A DNA stretch of 64,000 nucleotides from assembly GCF_035582795.1 (NCBI RefSeq), contig NC_134366.1, forward strand, positions 34,680,426 through 34,744,425. The letters run 5' to 3'. Positions 1 through 10,800 of the stretch are shown piece after piece. This stretch comes from Mycteria americana (lineage: Eukaryota; Chordata; Aves; Ciconiiformes; Ciconiidae). The position numbers and the translations under genes were made by a program. The notes beneath the pieces were generated by a model that saw nothing but the letters and a program-made list of their open reading frames with translations, had not been told where the DNA came from and did no database searches. Each line of letters starts with the position of its first letter. Position 1 is the stretch's first letter.

Positions 1-3000
1 TAAAGGAGACATTCTTTGTATTGCAAGGCCCCTCTGTTCACCAGGAGAGAGAGAAGCAGAGCAGTGGAGGGGTAAAAGGCGAATTCAAAGAGCTGCCGGC
101 TCTAGGGTCGGAGCGGAGTGTCAAGGCTTTCTTGGGTCTTCCCTTACACTTGCAAAAGTTTCTGTGTATTGTCTGTGTATTGAAACTTTTCTTTCTATTT
201 CTAATCTCTAATTGTATTTATTAGGGAGGGTGCTTTTTGCAACTGGCCTTTTACCCAGAAACACCCCCTGGAGACAGCATGGCCCCTTCCCGCTGCAGGG
301 CTGAGGGAGCAAGGCCCAGTGCCTCCTTTGCACCCGAATTTCCACAGAGAAGCAGCCCTGCCAAGCACCCAAGAGTCTGAGTAGCAATCCCAGGGCACTG
401 TAAAATGCAGTATAGTTTTCTAGCAATACTGGATATGAGCAATAAGTGCACTGTAATCATTACTCACAGCTGAAAAGAAAAGGGCTAGTGGAGCTGCACA
501 CCTTCATTTCACCATCAAAGACCAAAATAATGGCTATGGCTTCAGGTCACAACTTTTTAACGTCCTTTGTTTCAGCAGTGACCTCCAAAACATCAGGTAT
601 GATATCTCATCTTGGTCACACAAAAAGTGAATGATCCTAAATCACTGGGTCTTTTGAAAGTCTTTGTTAAGATACCTTTTATCCAGATCAGAGACATCAT
701 CTATCCCACATGAACCTGAAATTTTCAGGCAGTGATATTATTTGCTGTAGTATATTTGGACACAGACAACTATTATCTTTCTTCTGCTTTCAGAGCTAAA
801 GAGAGGCAGTTAAATCAACAGGAGGCTCTTTATCTCTCTTTTTGAAATAATTTCAAAAGCAGCGGTAAGACAAAAGCATAAACAGGCCTAGGATCTCAGA
901 GTGCCTGATTACTTTGGTTTGAAATAAAGCTCTGTGTGACAATAGCGAAGCCTGTCCTTCTGCACTACAATTACTCTATGTGGGAACCATTCAAAATCCC
1001 TCAGTGTAGGAGGAGATGGTCTGAGTCACAGTTATGGCACTGAAACCTTTGAGAGATGTATAAGCCACACTAAGATAATGTAATGCACACAACAATTTGA
1101 ATACATTACATTCTTACAAGTATGTATTTACGTGAAAATTGACACTACAGAACTGAAAACTAAAGATTACAGGATTGCTCCCCTACTTTGACTTATTTGA
1201 AGGAAGAGGAATTTCAGGTGTGTAAGGACCACTGAACTGTGGTGATCAGTGGAGTGGTGGCTGTGAAAAATTTTAGGGGCTTAAAATTTAGTGCCAACCA
1301 GACCGAAAGTTACTCTTGAAACTAGGATAAAGAAGGGAAAAAGTCACATCTGGATGAAATACAGGCAGATTTTTAAACAATATCTGAGCTGCAACTCTTG
1401 AACACCTACGTTTTTAAAGCAATCGCAGTTGAATATTTTTATTTGGTCAATTCTTTTATGAATATTCATTTCAATATCTGAAACAAGCATGCTTTTTTAG
1501 GAGTAAAGTTAAAGAGAAAATAATCAGAACTGATTATATTTAGCAACTTTTTAGAAAAGACAACAATTTTTCCTGTGCTACAAAAAGATTATAATCAGCA
1601 TACTTATCCATCCTTGTAACTGTTCTGGTGTATATAACAGGAAAAGCTTGGTTGTCATTGTTACAGATTGGTAGTATTGAAGCCTAGTAAAAACAACAAA
1701 TTCTTATGAAAATGGGGACACAGCATGCACAGCAGTCACATTTTAAGCCTCAGTATTTTGGCTATTTTTTATTTAAAAAAACCCCAAAAGGTCCAAGTTC
1801 ATTGAAAGGACCAAAAGGGCTACATAGAAAATCTCTTTGAGAAGCACCACTGATCTGAAGGAGAACAAAAATAAATCAAAAACTCTTTTCCATCACTTTT
1901 GCTTAGTACCCCCATGACTTCAAAAACTAATTTATTTTAAAGTTTGTAAAAGAAAAAAAAAGTGTTGTTGGACTAAGACTTCACTTATCAAGTTTCATCC
2001 TGGAGGGAATTTTTATAGCTGAGTTATAAACCCTCCACACTAGAGTGTTTATAATGGAAACGCTGACAAATGCGATAATAAACACCAATCATGGGGCCAT
2101 AGTAGCTGGTCAGAATGTGGATGCAGGAGTTTGCAGTGCTATCATAATATTTTGTTCTGTTTCCAGCACTAATTTGCTTAAACCTGCTTTCAGGTTGAGC
2201 AGCTGTAAAACAAGATCAGACTGACTATAGATTGCAAAATCATTTGATTATTTATACTTCTCTTAGAAAGCTTGGAAATGTCTCTCAAATATGATTTCAT
2301 TTAGACTTATTTTTTGGTTTACATGTCTGAATACTAATCGTAATGCGATAGCTTCAAGGGAACTCAACTTTCTACCAAAAGGCAGCCTTCAGTGGGCAAA
2401 GAGAATATAAACAAACCCGCCTCAGACCAGGATCTAAAAATGGGCTATGATCAAACAGCTCTAAAGCTTTAAAAACCCCCTTATTATCTTTTCCCAGAAG
2501 TAATTGACACTGTCAGTTTGTGTTCTTAATGCGGTGATAATGGCATGGTGCTTTGGGGAGACCAAGGACAGATTGGCCTCAGCCTTGGTGGCAGCAGGGT
2601 TTCCGAGCAAGGGAAAGGCCTTTCAAATACAGTGGGTGAAATCCTAGCCTCACTGAAGTTAGCTGCAGTTTTGCACTCACTTCATTAGGGCCAGGGTTTC
2701 ACTGCCTTCCCAAGCCTGACGTGCTGTTTTATTGCACTGTGACTCCACAGACTAGGATGCAGCTATTTTGGACTGAGACAGGGGTGAGGGGAAAAGGGAC
2801 CCCACAGTCTTGTTATTTCAGGGAGATGGGATCGCGCTGCAGCAAGAAGCTTGTTTATATTCTTAGCAGGCCAAGCTTCCAGGACTTCAACACATCCACA
2901 TGGGCCAAGTGATAGTCAGTATAGTATCTCGCTGTTTCACCGAACACTTCATGGGCATAAGGGCATGCTTCACTTTTAACACAGGTGTCTAAGAAAAATT

Positions 3001-4249
3001 TGCACCTAGACTACCATTCCGGTAAATCTTTGCCTGTTTTAGAAAGGCATGAAACATAAAAAATTAAAGCCCTCTTCATCAGGTTCTCAGCTCGTGTAAA
3101 TCAATGTGCGGCCGAGAGGCTCCTCCAAAGTCTTTGACACAACACAAAATGGCACCTCAATACTTTGTCTGTGCTGTTTGCCTATTGTGTTCATTGGTTT
3201 ATACCACAACTGCATTTTTAAGTTCTAATGTTATTTTTAGAATCAGTGACTCATATAAGAAAGTTACTACTGTTCTGCATTGCTGCTGCAAAATTTCCAG
3301 TGATCTGTTAAAAATCAGGATTCATAATGCAAGATCCAGATTTTGATTTGTATTTAAAAATAAAATGTAAAACTTTCTTTCTGCTTTTCTCTAGCCTTTA
3401 ACACAAGTATGGAAAAACCTTGGATCTTGAACAAATTCCAATGTTTTGTTATTAAACCAAGAAGAGAAAACCAATAATTTTTGAATTATCTGTCACAGGC
3501 ATGTTTACATTATGAATCTCTTAACTTAAGACTTTGTGTGCTACAGAGTTCTAATTTTATCCAGTGACATGAGCAAAAAAAAAATATGAAAAGATATATA
3601 ATCGTGCTGTGGAAAGCGCAGTTGTATAGAGATCATAGAGAAATATTGCTAAGAAGTGAATATTGAATTGCATATTTCACTGTCCTTAAAGAATTTGTGT
3701 TCATCATTTTGCTTGAGACAGTTGTAACAGTAAAATGCGTCTGGGTCATGTGAACAGTTGTTGATTTTGGAACGTCGTTCATTCTTAGTTCCTTTTCTCA
3801 TTTTATTTTTAGCAAAAAAAACCCCAAACCAACACAAAACCATTTGAAGAGGTGAAACACCCCAGTTTCTAGAGAGGATCCAGCTGCGTTAACTATCCAG
3901 CTGCCTCTCGGAAAAAAAGCATTCTGACAACTGGAGAGCAGATGCAATGTGTGGAGTCAGGGAGGTCAACAAAAACAAGTGGAAAAAGAAACCAAGGAAA
4001 CAAGTGAAAAGGGAAAGAATATTAGAGTATTAATACAGGATATTAGATTGCTCATGATAATATTAAAGTGAACCGAATGAGGAAAAAGAAGAATCACCAC
4101 AGGAGCTGGCAAAAACGGAAGAGAAGAAATCAAAGAGATATTAGGGTGGGGTTTAGATCCCAGCCACACTAGCCTGAATCCAGGGTAAATCTTGATTTCA
4201 CTAATATCACAAAAATTTTGTATAGTGGAGATAAAATCTGTTCTGCGAA
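1..4249. other. Non-coding, left flank (3' side of FERD3L)
   Basis: This is AT-rich sequence with short frames only and no recognisable domain or mobile element. In amniote synteny this side faces TWIST1, but no TWIST1 coding sequence is present. The stretch at about 2080-2560 is rich in homeodomain and forkhead-type words (ATAATAAACA, AATCATTTGATTATTTA, ATAAACAAAC) and is a possible regulatory element, untested. Confidence 0.6.
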
Positions 4250-5003
4250 GTCATGCAGAACCCCTGGCCCGGATGGGTCATTCGCTCCCAAGCTGAACGC
4301 ACACAGGGCTGGGCCCGGAACAGGCTGGCTGCTGCCTGTCTGTTGCAAATACGGGGGGAGACCCAGGCCTTCCCCCGGCAGCGGCCAGAGAAGGTGCCAG
4401 CAGCAGGGAGAGCCGGGGGGGAGCGGGAGGGCAGAGACACATCAGGAAGGGCCGGAGAGGCTGCTAGGGGAGACCCCCGGGCCCCTTGCCCCACGCCCAG
4501 CCCGGCCACGGCTGCCCCCTCCGCGGCCGCTCTCCCTGGCTCTCGCCCCCGCTAGCAGGCGGCTGCCAGGCATTAGCAGATAACACTAAAAGAACGGTCC
4601 CCGCCGTGGAGCCTGTCCCCATCCCCAGGGTACGGCCGGCCCGGGCTTCCCCCTTCCCTCCTCCTCCGGCTTTTCAGAATTTCTTTATTTATTTTCTCTC
4701 CTTGAAGCAAGGAAACATGGGGGGCGGGGTCCAGTGAGAGAGAAAAGGTCTCCGCTTGACCTCCCCAAAATCACAGCCCACAAGCCCACAAGTTTTCTCC
4801 CTCAGCCGGGCGCAGACGGCTTCCCGGGCCGGCCCGGCCGCTGCCGGGGAGGCTGCGGGGCGGCTGGAGGCTGCGGGGCGGCCAGAGCTGGTCCCTGGAA
4901 GAAAACCGTGACAACAAACGGTTGTGTCCAGATGTTGCGCTTTACCGGCCCTGTGACACACGGCATGGACTTGGCAGTCTGGATTTCAAAGAAAAGGGAG
5001 TTG

Positions 5004-5009
5004 TTTATT
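5004..5009 (-). promoter_or_regulatory. Candidate FERD3L polyadenylation signal
   Basis: The minus strand reads AATAAA here, about 490 bases past the FERD3L stop codon. Two further overlapping AATAAA hexamers lie at 4688-4693 and 4684-4689, giving a 3' UTR of about 810 nt if used. The proximal or distal signal cannot be chosen from sequence alone. Confidence 0.35.
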
Positions 5010-5499
5010 TTTTAAAAAAGCAGAAAGCGCTAGGTTAAAATGCACACGCCGAGATTTTCCTAGTCCCCGGCAGGCAGCTGGACAGGCAACTGAATCCGCT
5101 GGAAACCCACTCCGCAAACTGGACCGGCTCCGCTGCCCCGGCCGAGCCTTTCTCCAAGGCAACAAATTGCAAAATTGTAAAGCAAGCAGGCGACGCAGCA
5201 ACAACCAAAAGTCCCCAGACCTTCCTTCTTTTCCCTTCCCTTTACAACAATTACATATATTAGCAAATCTACACATACCGAACCTCTCCATCCCCTCTCT
5301 CCCCCTCCTTTCCCCCGCCCCCAACGCACGCTTCCCCAAACACTCCTCCTTTTGCATCCTACACCTACACGGTCCTGGCTGCGGTGTGAGAAGCCAAGGC
5401 AGGAGCACGGCTCTGCGCCCCGAGGAGGGAAGCGCCCGGGGCCACCTGCTCGGTGCCGTGGGTGGTGCCCGGCCCCCAGCCCTGTCCCGCCGGCGCTCC

Positions 5500-6069
5500 C
5501 TAGCTCGCCTCCTGCCTGCTGCAGCCGTCCAGGAGCTCAGTCATGAAGGAGATGTACACGATGGCCAGGCGCAATGTCTCTATCCGGGAGAGCCTCTTCT
5601 CGTAGGCGAAGGTGGGCACCTTCTTCCTCAGCTGATCAAACGCCTCGTTGAGGTTGAACATCCTCTTCCTCTCCCGTATGTTGGCAGCCTGGCGCTGGGC
5701 GTAGGTGATAACCCGCTTTCTCCTGGGTCTGTCCAGGAGTGAAGCGCTCCGCATCCTCTCCTCTTCCTCCTCTTCCTCGTCGTCTTCGGGATCTCCATCT
5801 CCGAAGGCAGCCAGGGGCAGCCCCCGGGCCATCCCCTCCCGGAGCGACAGGGCTCTGTCCCCGAAGGGAGGCCCGGAGGTGACCTCGCAGAGCCCCAGGC
5901 TCGGCCCGGCCCGGGGGGGGCCCTGGGGGGTGCCCAGGGAGAGGTCGGCCACGAAATCCAGCACCGAGGCGCCCAGCAACCCCTCTGGGCAGGGCACTTG
6001 CGGGGCTCTGCCGTGCAGCTCATCCAGCAGCCCCGGGCGCTGGTGGGCTGGGAAGAGGCTGGCTGACAT
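5500..6069 (-). CDS. FERD3L: FERD3L, Twist-family bHLH transcription factor (single exon)
   Basis: The 189-residue frame is intact from ATG (6067-6069) to TAG (5500-5502). The bHLH domain spans about residues 125-181 (genomic 5527-5697): a basic region around [13 protein letters not shown] with E-box-contacting Glu133 and Arg134/136, helix 1 ending near Lys150, a short loop, and helix 2 with [15 protein letters not shown]. This block is nearly identical to mammalian FERD3L as I recall it. Upstream are the family motif [10 protein letters not shown] (residues 36-45) and an acidic stretch with seven consecutive Glu (98-104). The N-terminus is longer than in the mammalian protein (about 166 residues from memory). 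The start has A at -3 and lies just downstream of a TATA-like box. No intron is needed, as in mammals. Known role of the family member: a nuclear E-box factor, probably acting with E-proteins, expressed in the neural floor plate and promoting ventral midbrain/dopaminergic neurogenesis. TWIST1 is excluded because the WR C-terminal domain is absent. Confidence 0.97.
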   Translation of the reverse strand: MSASLFPAHQRPGLLDELHGRAPQVPCPEGLLGASVLDFVADLSLGTPQGPPRAGPSLGLCEVTSGPPFGDRALSLREGMARGLPLAAFGDGDPEDDEEEEEEERMRSASLLDRPRRKRVITYAQRQAANIRERKRMFNLNEAFDQLRKKVPTFAYEKRLSRIETLRLAIVYISFMTELLDGCSRQEAS

Positions 6070-6124
6070 CTTACTTCAGAGAGGGCTTAATCTGGTGCCC
6101 CATCCCCAGCCCCAGCGGCGTTAA

Positions 6125-6132
6125 TATTTATA
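6125..6132 (-). promoter_or_regulatory. TATA-like box of FERD3L
   Basis: On the minus strand the sequence reads TATAAATA, 56 bases upstream of the FERD3L ATG, within an otherwise GC-rich segment. With normal TATA-to-start spacing, transcription would begin near 6095-6102 and give a very short 5' UTR of about 30 nt. The position is seen directly; its use as the promoter is inferred. Confidence 0.6.
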
Positions 6133-6547
6133 ACCCCCCGGATAACAGGATTAGCAGGACTAGAAAGAGCGGCTGTAAAACTTCTCGCCGTGATGCTGAT
6201 GAGAGGAGACAGGCAGCCCCCTCGGGGACGCGTGGATGCTCCCGAGAGAGGAGTCCCCAGCGAGTCAATCCTGTCACAGCGATCAAGGACAGTTCCTTCT
6301 TGGCAAAACCCTCCGCTCTTACCTGCTGAGCACTTTTGTCTCTTCTTACACACCCGCAACCAAACGATTTTCGGGCTCTTTAAAGCCCGCAGCCGCAGAG
6401 CCGGGTCTCCACTGGGCTTGTTTTCCTGCTTTCTGTCGGGATCTCTGAACCCTGAGAGCCGGCCTGACAATTGATGTCAGGCAAGTGCATGTATGCTTTT
6501 AATGATGTCCTGAAGAGGGGACCTGCACGGAGAGGGTCACCGGGGAA

Positions 6548-6554
6548 TGTTTAC
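6548..6554 (+). promoter_or_regulatory. FOXA-type binding site upstream of FERD3L
   Basis: A perfect forkhead core TGTTTAC lies about 480 bp upstream of the FERD3L start codon. Mammalian Nato3/Ferd3l is known as a Foxa2 target in the floor plate, with control by a conserved promoter-proximal region, so a FOXA site here fits that role. A 7-bp match alone is common by chance, so function is inferred from position. Confidence 0.4.
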
Positions 6555-7264
6555 CCTGTATCCCAGCGCAATGGGAGCTGAATGACAGGACCTCCATTAG
6601 CCTAAGTAAGCATTGTAGGGGACCCGATATTGCATTCCCAGTAGTAACTGTTGGAATCGCCTCTCCATTCCCCCTAAACCCCTTTCGACTAGAGTTCAAA
6701 CATCCTTCCAGTCAAAGGCTGCTTCGTAAAGCTCATTTCGGTTCAGGCAATCTCACAGCACTTGCTTTGAAACTCCTTCCTCCCGCCCATGAGACGAGGA
6801 TAAGCTGGTCCTATTCAGGGCAGCGGTTGCTCTTACACCTTTGGTGGAGCCGGCCCGGTCACCGGCGGTGCACAGAGGAATCAACCTGACTGCACGCACT
6901 GATAACGCTGGATACACAGCGCAAAATACCGTGAAATGCATATAAACACACCCGTACACCCGACACCGCCGAATACCTTTCTTTGATCAAGGTTTCCTTG
7001 GGGACGGGCGTTGGGGATTGTTTTGCTTTTGTCTTGGGAGGCTGGAAGAGGTTAGGGCTCGTGTCTTCACCCTCCCACACCATAGACTGGCTCTAGATAA
7101 ACTGCGTGGCCCTGGCAATCCCTGGCAGTGTTCGACACACCCAGGTTGAATCGGATCGATTTTCTTTGGCACACGATTTGTGCACACAGCTCGTTTAGGG
7201 GTGGCTGGCCATTACTCTTGCACTGCCTCCTTAAAGCCTAATCTTCGCCTTTGTCATGCATTGT

Positions 7265-7334
7265 TGCCACTCTCGCTTTGGGGCTAATTAGTCTCTAATT
7301 TCTAAGGGGATTTCAAAGCCCGTCAGATCAAAGG
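7265..7334. promoter_or_regulatory. Homeodomain plus TCF/LEF motif cluster at the island edge
   Basis: TAATTA at 7285-7290, a nearby CTAATTT and GATCAAAGG (TCF/LEF type) at 7326-7334 lie within 70 bp immediately beside the CpG island. The motifs are seen directly; a role as a FERD3L enhancer is inferred from position only. Confidence 0.3.
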
Positions 7335-7870
7335 AGGCGGGTGGGGGCGGCCGAAGGATCCCGCTCCGCCAAAATCCTTCCTGTTTGCCTACAGGACCGC
7401 AAACATTTCCGACGGCGGACCGGGATCTGCCGTCGTTTACAACACAGCGAGCGAACCACGCACCCCCTGTTTCTGGGAAAGATGCGGCGGGAAAGACGCC
7501 TCCCCTCCCAGCTCCCCCCGGCCCCGCGGGCTCTCAGAGGCGGGGGGCGGCCAGGGCGCTGGCTGCGCGGCGCGGAGCGGCGCGGGGGGCCGCGGAAGGT
7601 GAGCGGGAGCGGAGCTACATTGGACAGCTCCGGAGCGGCGGCGGCGGCACTGCAGGTGCCCGGCGGCAAGGGGGGACCTTCCCTCCCCACCCTCCCGCCG
7701 GGCCGACAACCAGCCTCTCCCCATCCTGTCGCCTCGCCACCATTGCCGCTGCTGCGGCAGCGATCGGCGGCGTTGCCTCTGCCTTAGTGAGCTAACGGCA
7801 TGCCTGAGGCTAAATAGCGAGCACGGAGCGGGGAGACTGCTTTTATTCTTACTGGCGCTAAGAGGTTTCT
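7330..7870. promoter_or_regulatory. Separate CpG island upstream of FERD3L, possible orphan promoter
   Basis: A second, denser CpG island lies 1.3-1.8 kb upstream of FERD3L, separated by ordinary-composition sequence at about 6480-7320. It contains runs such as GCGCGGCGCGGAGCGGCGCG and ends abruptly near 7870. Frames are open on both strands here, as expected of GC-rich DNA; none shows a recognisable domain. A strong donor-like motif at 7596-7604 (AAG then GTGAGC) on the plus strand would fit a first exon transcribed away from FERD3L. Confidence 0.65.
7596..7604 (+). promoter_or_regulatory. Candidate 5' splice donor in the orphan CpG island
   Basis: AAG|GTGAGC, a near-consensus U2 donor with the cut after 7598, lies inside the CpG island. 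No matching acceptor or downstream exon could be identified, so this is a candidate first-exon boundary of a non-coding transcript only. Confidence 0.3.
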
Positions 7871-10800
7871 TAGCGAACAGGGAGGGTGTCGCTCAGAGAC
7901 GTGCTTATTTGTGATGCATATCGTTCATTAAAGCACCCGGTGAATGAACTAATAAGGCAAAGAGGAGCTGTAAAATATCTGTCAAGGGAAGCGTTGACTA
8001 GAGAGCATCCAAAAGTAAGTTGAAGAGCTCTAAATGTTAAAAACGCTCGGTGGACGAAAGGTCAGATAAATATTTATGATCTATCCGCAAAGGAATGTAA
8101 CTCATTTGAGCTCCTTTTAGGTGAGGTGGCAAGTATTTGGTTTAGAGACATGGAGGTATAAATTAAGGACAAATGCCAGCAAAGATGTGGCAACACGGGG
8201 TGCAAAATTGTCGGGGAAATACAAATACTTCAGATAATGAAGGAAATGAATGGAGAAATGTGAATTCGTCAACTCTGTGTCAATCTTCACACGAATTTAC
8301 CGTCGTGTGGGAAACCGGCATTTAGAAGAGGATAGAGCAGCCCTTCACCACGGTCTCTTCAGAAAGAAACTCTTGCTCACATCTCTAGTTTCAGATTTTT
8401 GCAGGACACAAACTACAAAGACAACCGGGACCAGAAGCATTTTATATTGCAAGAACGTAAAGGGAGAAGGTTGTTGAGTCAGTATTGCACCACAAGCGAT
8501 ATAACAAACCATAAAAGACTAATGCAGGGTGTGCTTGTCACTGAATCCTTAAAGGAAGCACCAAAGCCAGGACTAAGCCAGGACTGGGAGGTCCTAGCAG
8601 AAAACGAAGACTTATAGCCAAGGTGAATCCTCCTGTCAAGCTGATTTTTTTTAATTGCTGCTTTGTTTCCTGTATTTTTTTCCCTCTTATTTTTTCTAAA
8701 ATATTGATTGTTCTCTAGTATTGGCTATTTTAAATTATGTATAATAAGCTCAATGATCTGTGATTTGAGGTATATTTTTGAACATTTTTTCATATTTGGT
8801 GATTTTTATCACATTGGGGAAAGTATGGAGCTGAGGAAATGCATAACAAATATCCAGTGCTGCAGGGGACAGGTTTTCAGTGCATAGACAATGCAACAAT
8901 GTAGGGAAAGCAGGACAAACTCTCATGAGAGGCTGCTTTATACTCTGAAATCTTCTCAGACCAGATTAGGTGCTCAAATGTGTGTTCCAGATTTGTTTTA
9001 ACTAAGAATATGGTTTGCTCTATGATTGTTTACCTTCCTTCACCCGCTTCTTATCCTACCTTTTCATTTCACTTGTTTATCACAAAAAAATTTGCTCACA
9101 AGATGCTTACAGATACTGAGCACTGATGGCTACATCTTCAAGCTGCTCTGCAGCTATTTCTGTAATTATTTTTCTTCAGAAATATCTATGATATGATTCT
9201 TGATGCTCATGGAGGGTTTGAGTTTAAAACCCAAACCACAACAGCTCCTATCAGAAAAGCAAATATATCCTCTTCTGCCCACCCCTAATTATGTCCCAGT
9301 TGTTAACAATTCTGAAAATTAATGTCTCTTAACAAGTCTCCCTATATAACAAATCCAATATCCTTTGTACTAACAGAAATGAGGGCAACGTGCATTTCAA
9401 TTCAACGTACTTCTATGGAAGTAGTTTTACTCCTTTTATAACCCTGTGTGCCGAGTCCCTGTGCTGATAATTTTCCACACTATCACATAGGAGAAGACAG
9501 CCACTTTGATGACTTAGCATTACTGATTGAGATGTTACAGATTTTAACAATGACCTGTACTTTACTGGAAAATTCACTGGAAGTCAGTGGTGATCCTGGG
9601 ATGCTGATATGAGGGGGCATTGTCCATCAGTTATGACTCTGTAAGCAAGGAGCTGAAAGTTACTGTCTGCTCTAGAAACCACAAAAAGTTAGATATGCAA
9701 CTGAAAAAAATGTCTACACAATTTTCTTGTAAAATGGGAAAAATCTTCTCTCCTTTAATTGATCCATTAGTAGTCAGAGAGTTGCTATCATTCTCAAACT
9801 CTGGCCTAAATAACAGAAATAGATGTAGTGTGTAGCAGACTAATGCTGTCTCTCTCAACTTACTGACATTGTAGCTGTCTGATCTTGTTAAACCTTAAAA
9901 TTACAGTGATGTCCATGGATCAGGACATCATTACCTCAAAACACAGGGCAGTTCCTGCCCTGTTGAGCTCACAGTTTGCATTCCTGACAGACCAGGCCAG
10001 ATCAGTGCAGTATATATGTGTGGAGATGGGGCCAACTTGCAAGGCAATGAACAGTTTGTACAGTATCTTATCTTGACACTTGCACAATCAGTGGTGGAGA
10101 GGAAGGCACTATGGGCACTACAGATGAGTTAATACAAAAAGAAAGTACTTAAGCAAAGCTAGCTGAAGACTGGTTATTTTGATACTAGAAGAATATAATA
10201 GAATTCAGATGAAAGCAGAGCAAAATGTGATTAAACGTGGTATCACTAGAAGGGTAAAGGAGATCACCGATGTCTCAATGCATCATGAGATTATATAAGC
10301 AGGGAACATTGGACTATGATAGAGTTTATGTTCGAAGAGTTTATGCCTGAGTCAGTTGTGAAGCTGAAGGAGGCCAAACAAAAAGTATCGGATGAATTGG
10401 TCAATACTGTTTTGAGTGTCTTGCAACGAAACCAGAAAGGAGGAGACTGTTGAAGTCAAACCTAATGTAGACCAGAGGAAGCAGTGCCTTGATGGTTGAA
10501 ACAGCTGGGAAAGCTTTGGTATGTTGGAGATAGGTGAAGTGTAAGAAGATGAGGACAAGGTTACCTCACTTTGACTTCTGCAGGTCTCGCAGAAAGAATT
10601 GATTGACTCCATCAGTTAAGAAAAATAAAACTGATACTAGAAATGGGCTCATATGAACTGCTGGCTCTTATCCAAGTATCAGGTTATCGTGGAGACACTC
10701 TGAGTCTTGCAGAGATGTGAGCACCTGTAGTGGACTCCACAGTCCACTTGAAGTCTGTCTGCCCCGACAGACTGCCTAAGGAGCTTGGGGTTACTGGCTT

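Larger units (their letters stand above)
4250..6450. promoter_or_regulatory. CpG-rich domain covering FERD3L, its 3' flank and promoter
   Basis: Base composition changes sharply from the AT-rich flanks to GC-rich, CpG-dense sequence from about 4250 to 6450, with clusters such as GGCCCGG, CCGCGGCC and GCGCCCGG. It covers the whole coding region, about 1.2 kb of 3' flank and the promoter. The segment at 4980-5340 inside it is less GC-rich. Developmental transcription-factor genes commonly sit in such islands and are often Polycomb targets; that last point is inference. Confidence 0.75.

Noticed and set aside
1..4249. TWIST1 or another bHLH gene on the left flank
   Set aside because: No bHLH or WR-domain sequence found in any frame; the nearest expected TWIST1 would lie outside the window.
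5167..5742. 191-codon plus-strand frame overlapping FERD3L
   Set aside because: Antisense shadow of the GC-rich FERD3L coding region and 3' flank, with no domain of its own.
5628..6023. 131-codon second minus-strand frame inside FERD3L
   Set aside because: Out-of-frame shadow of FERD3L; the bHLH is readable only in the 5500-6069 frame.
7341..7787. 148-codon Pro/Arg/Gly-rich plus-strand frame in the upstream CpG island
   Set aside because: GC-rich DNA yields long frames in several phases on both strands here; no domain or favoured frame is visible.
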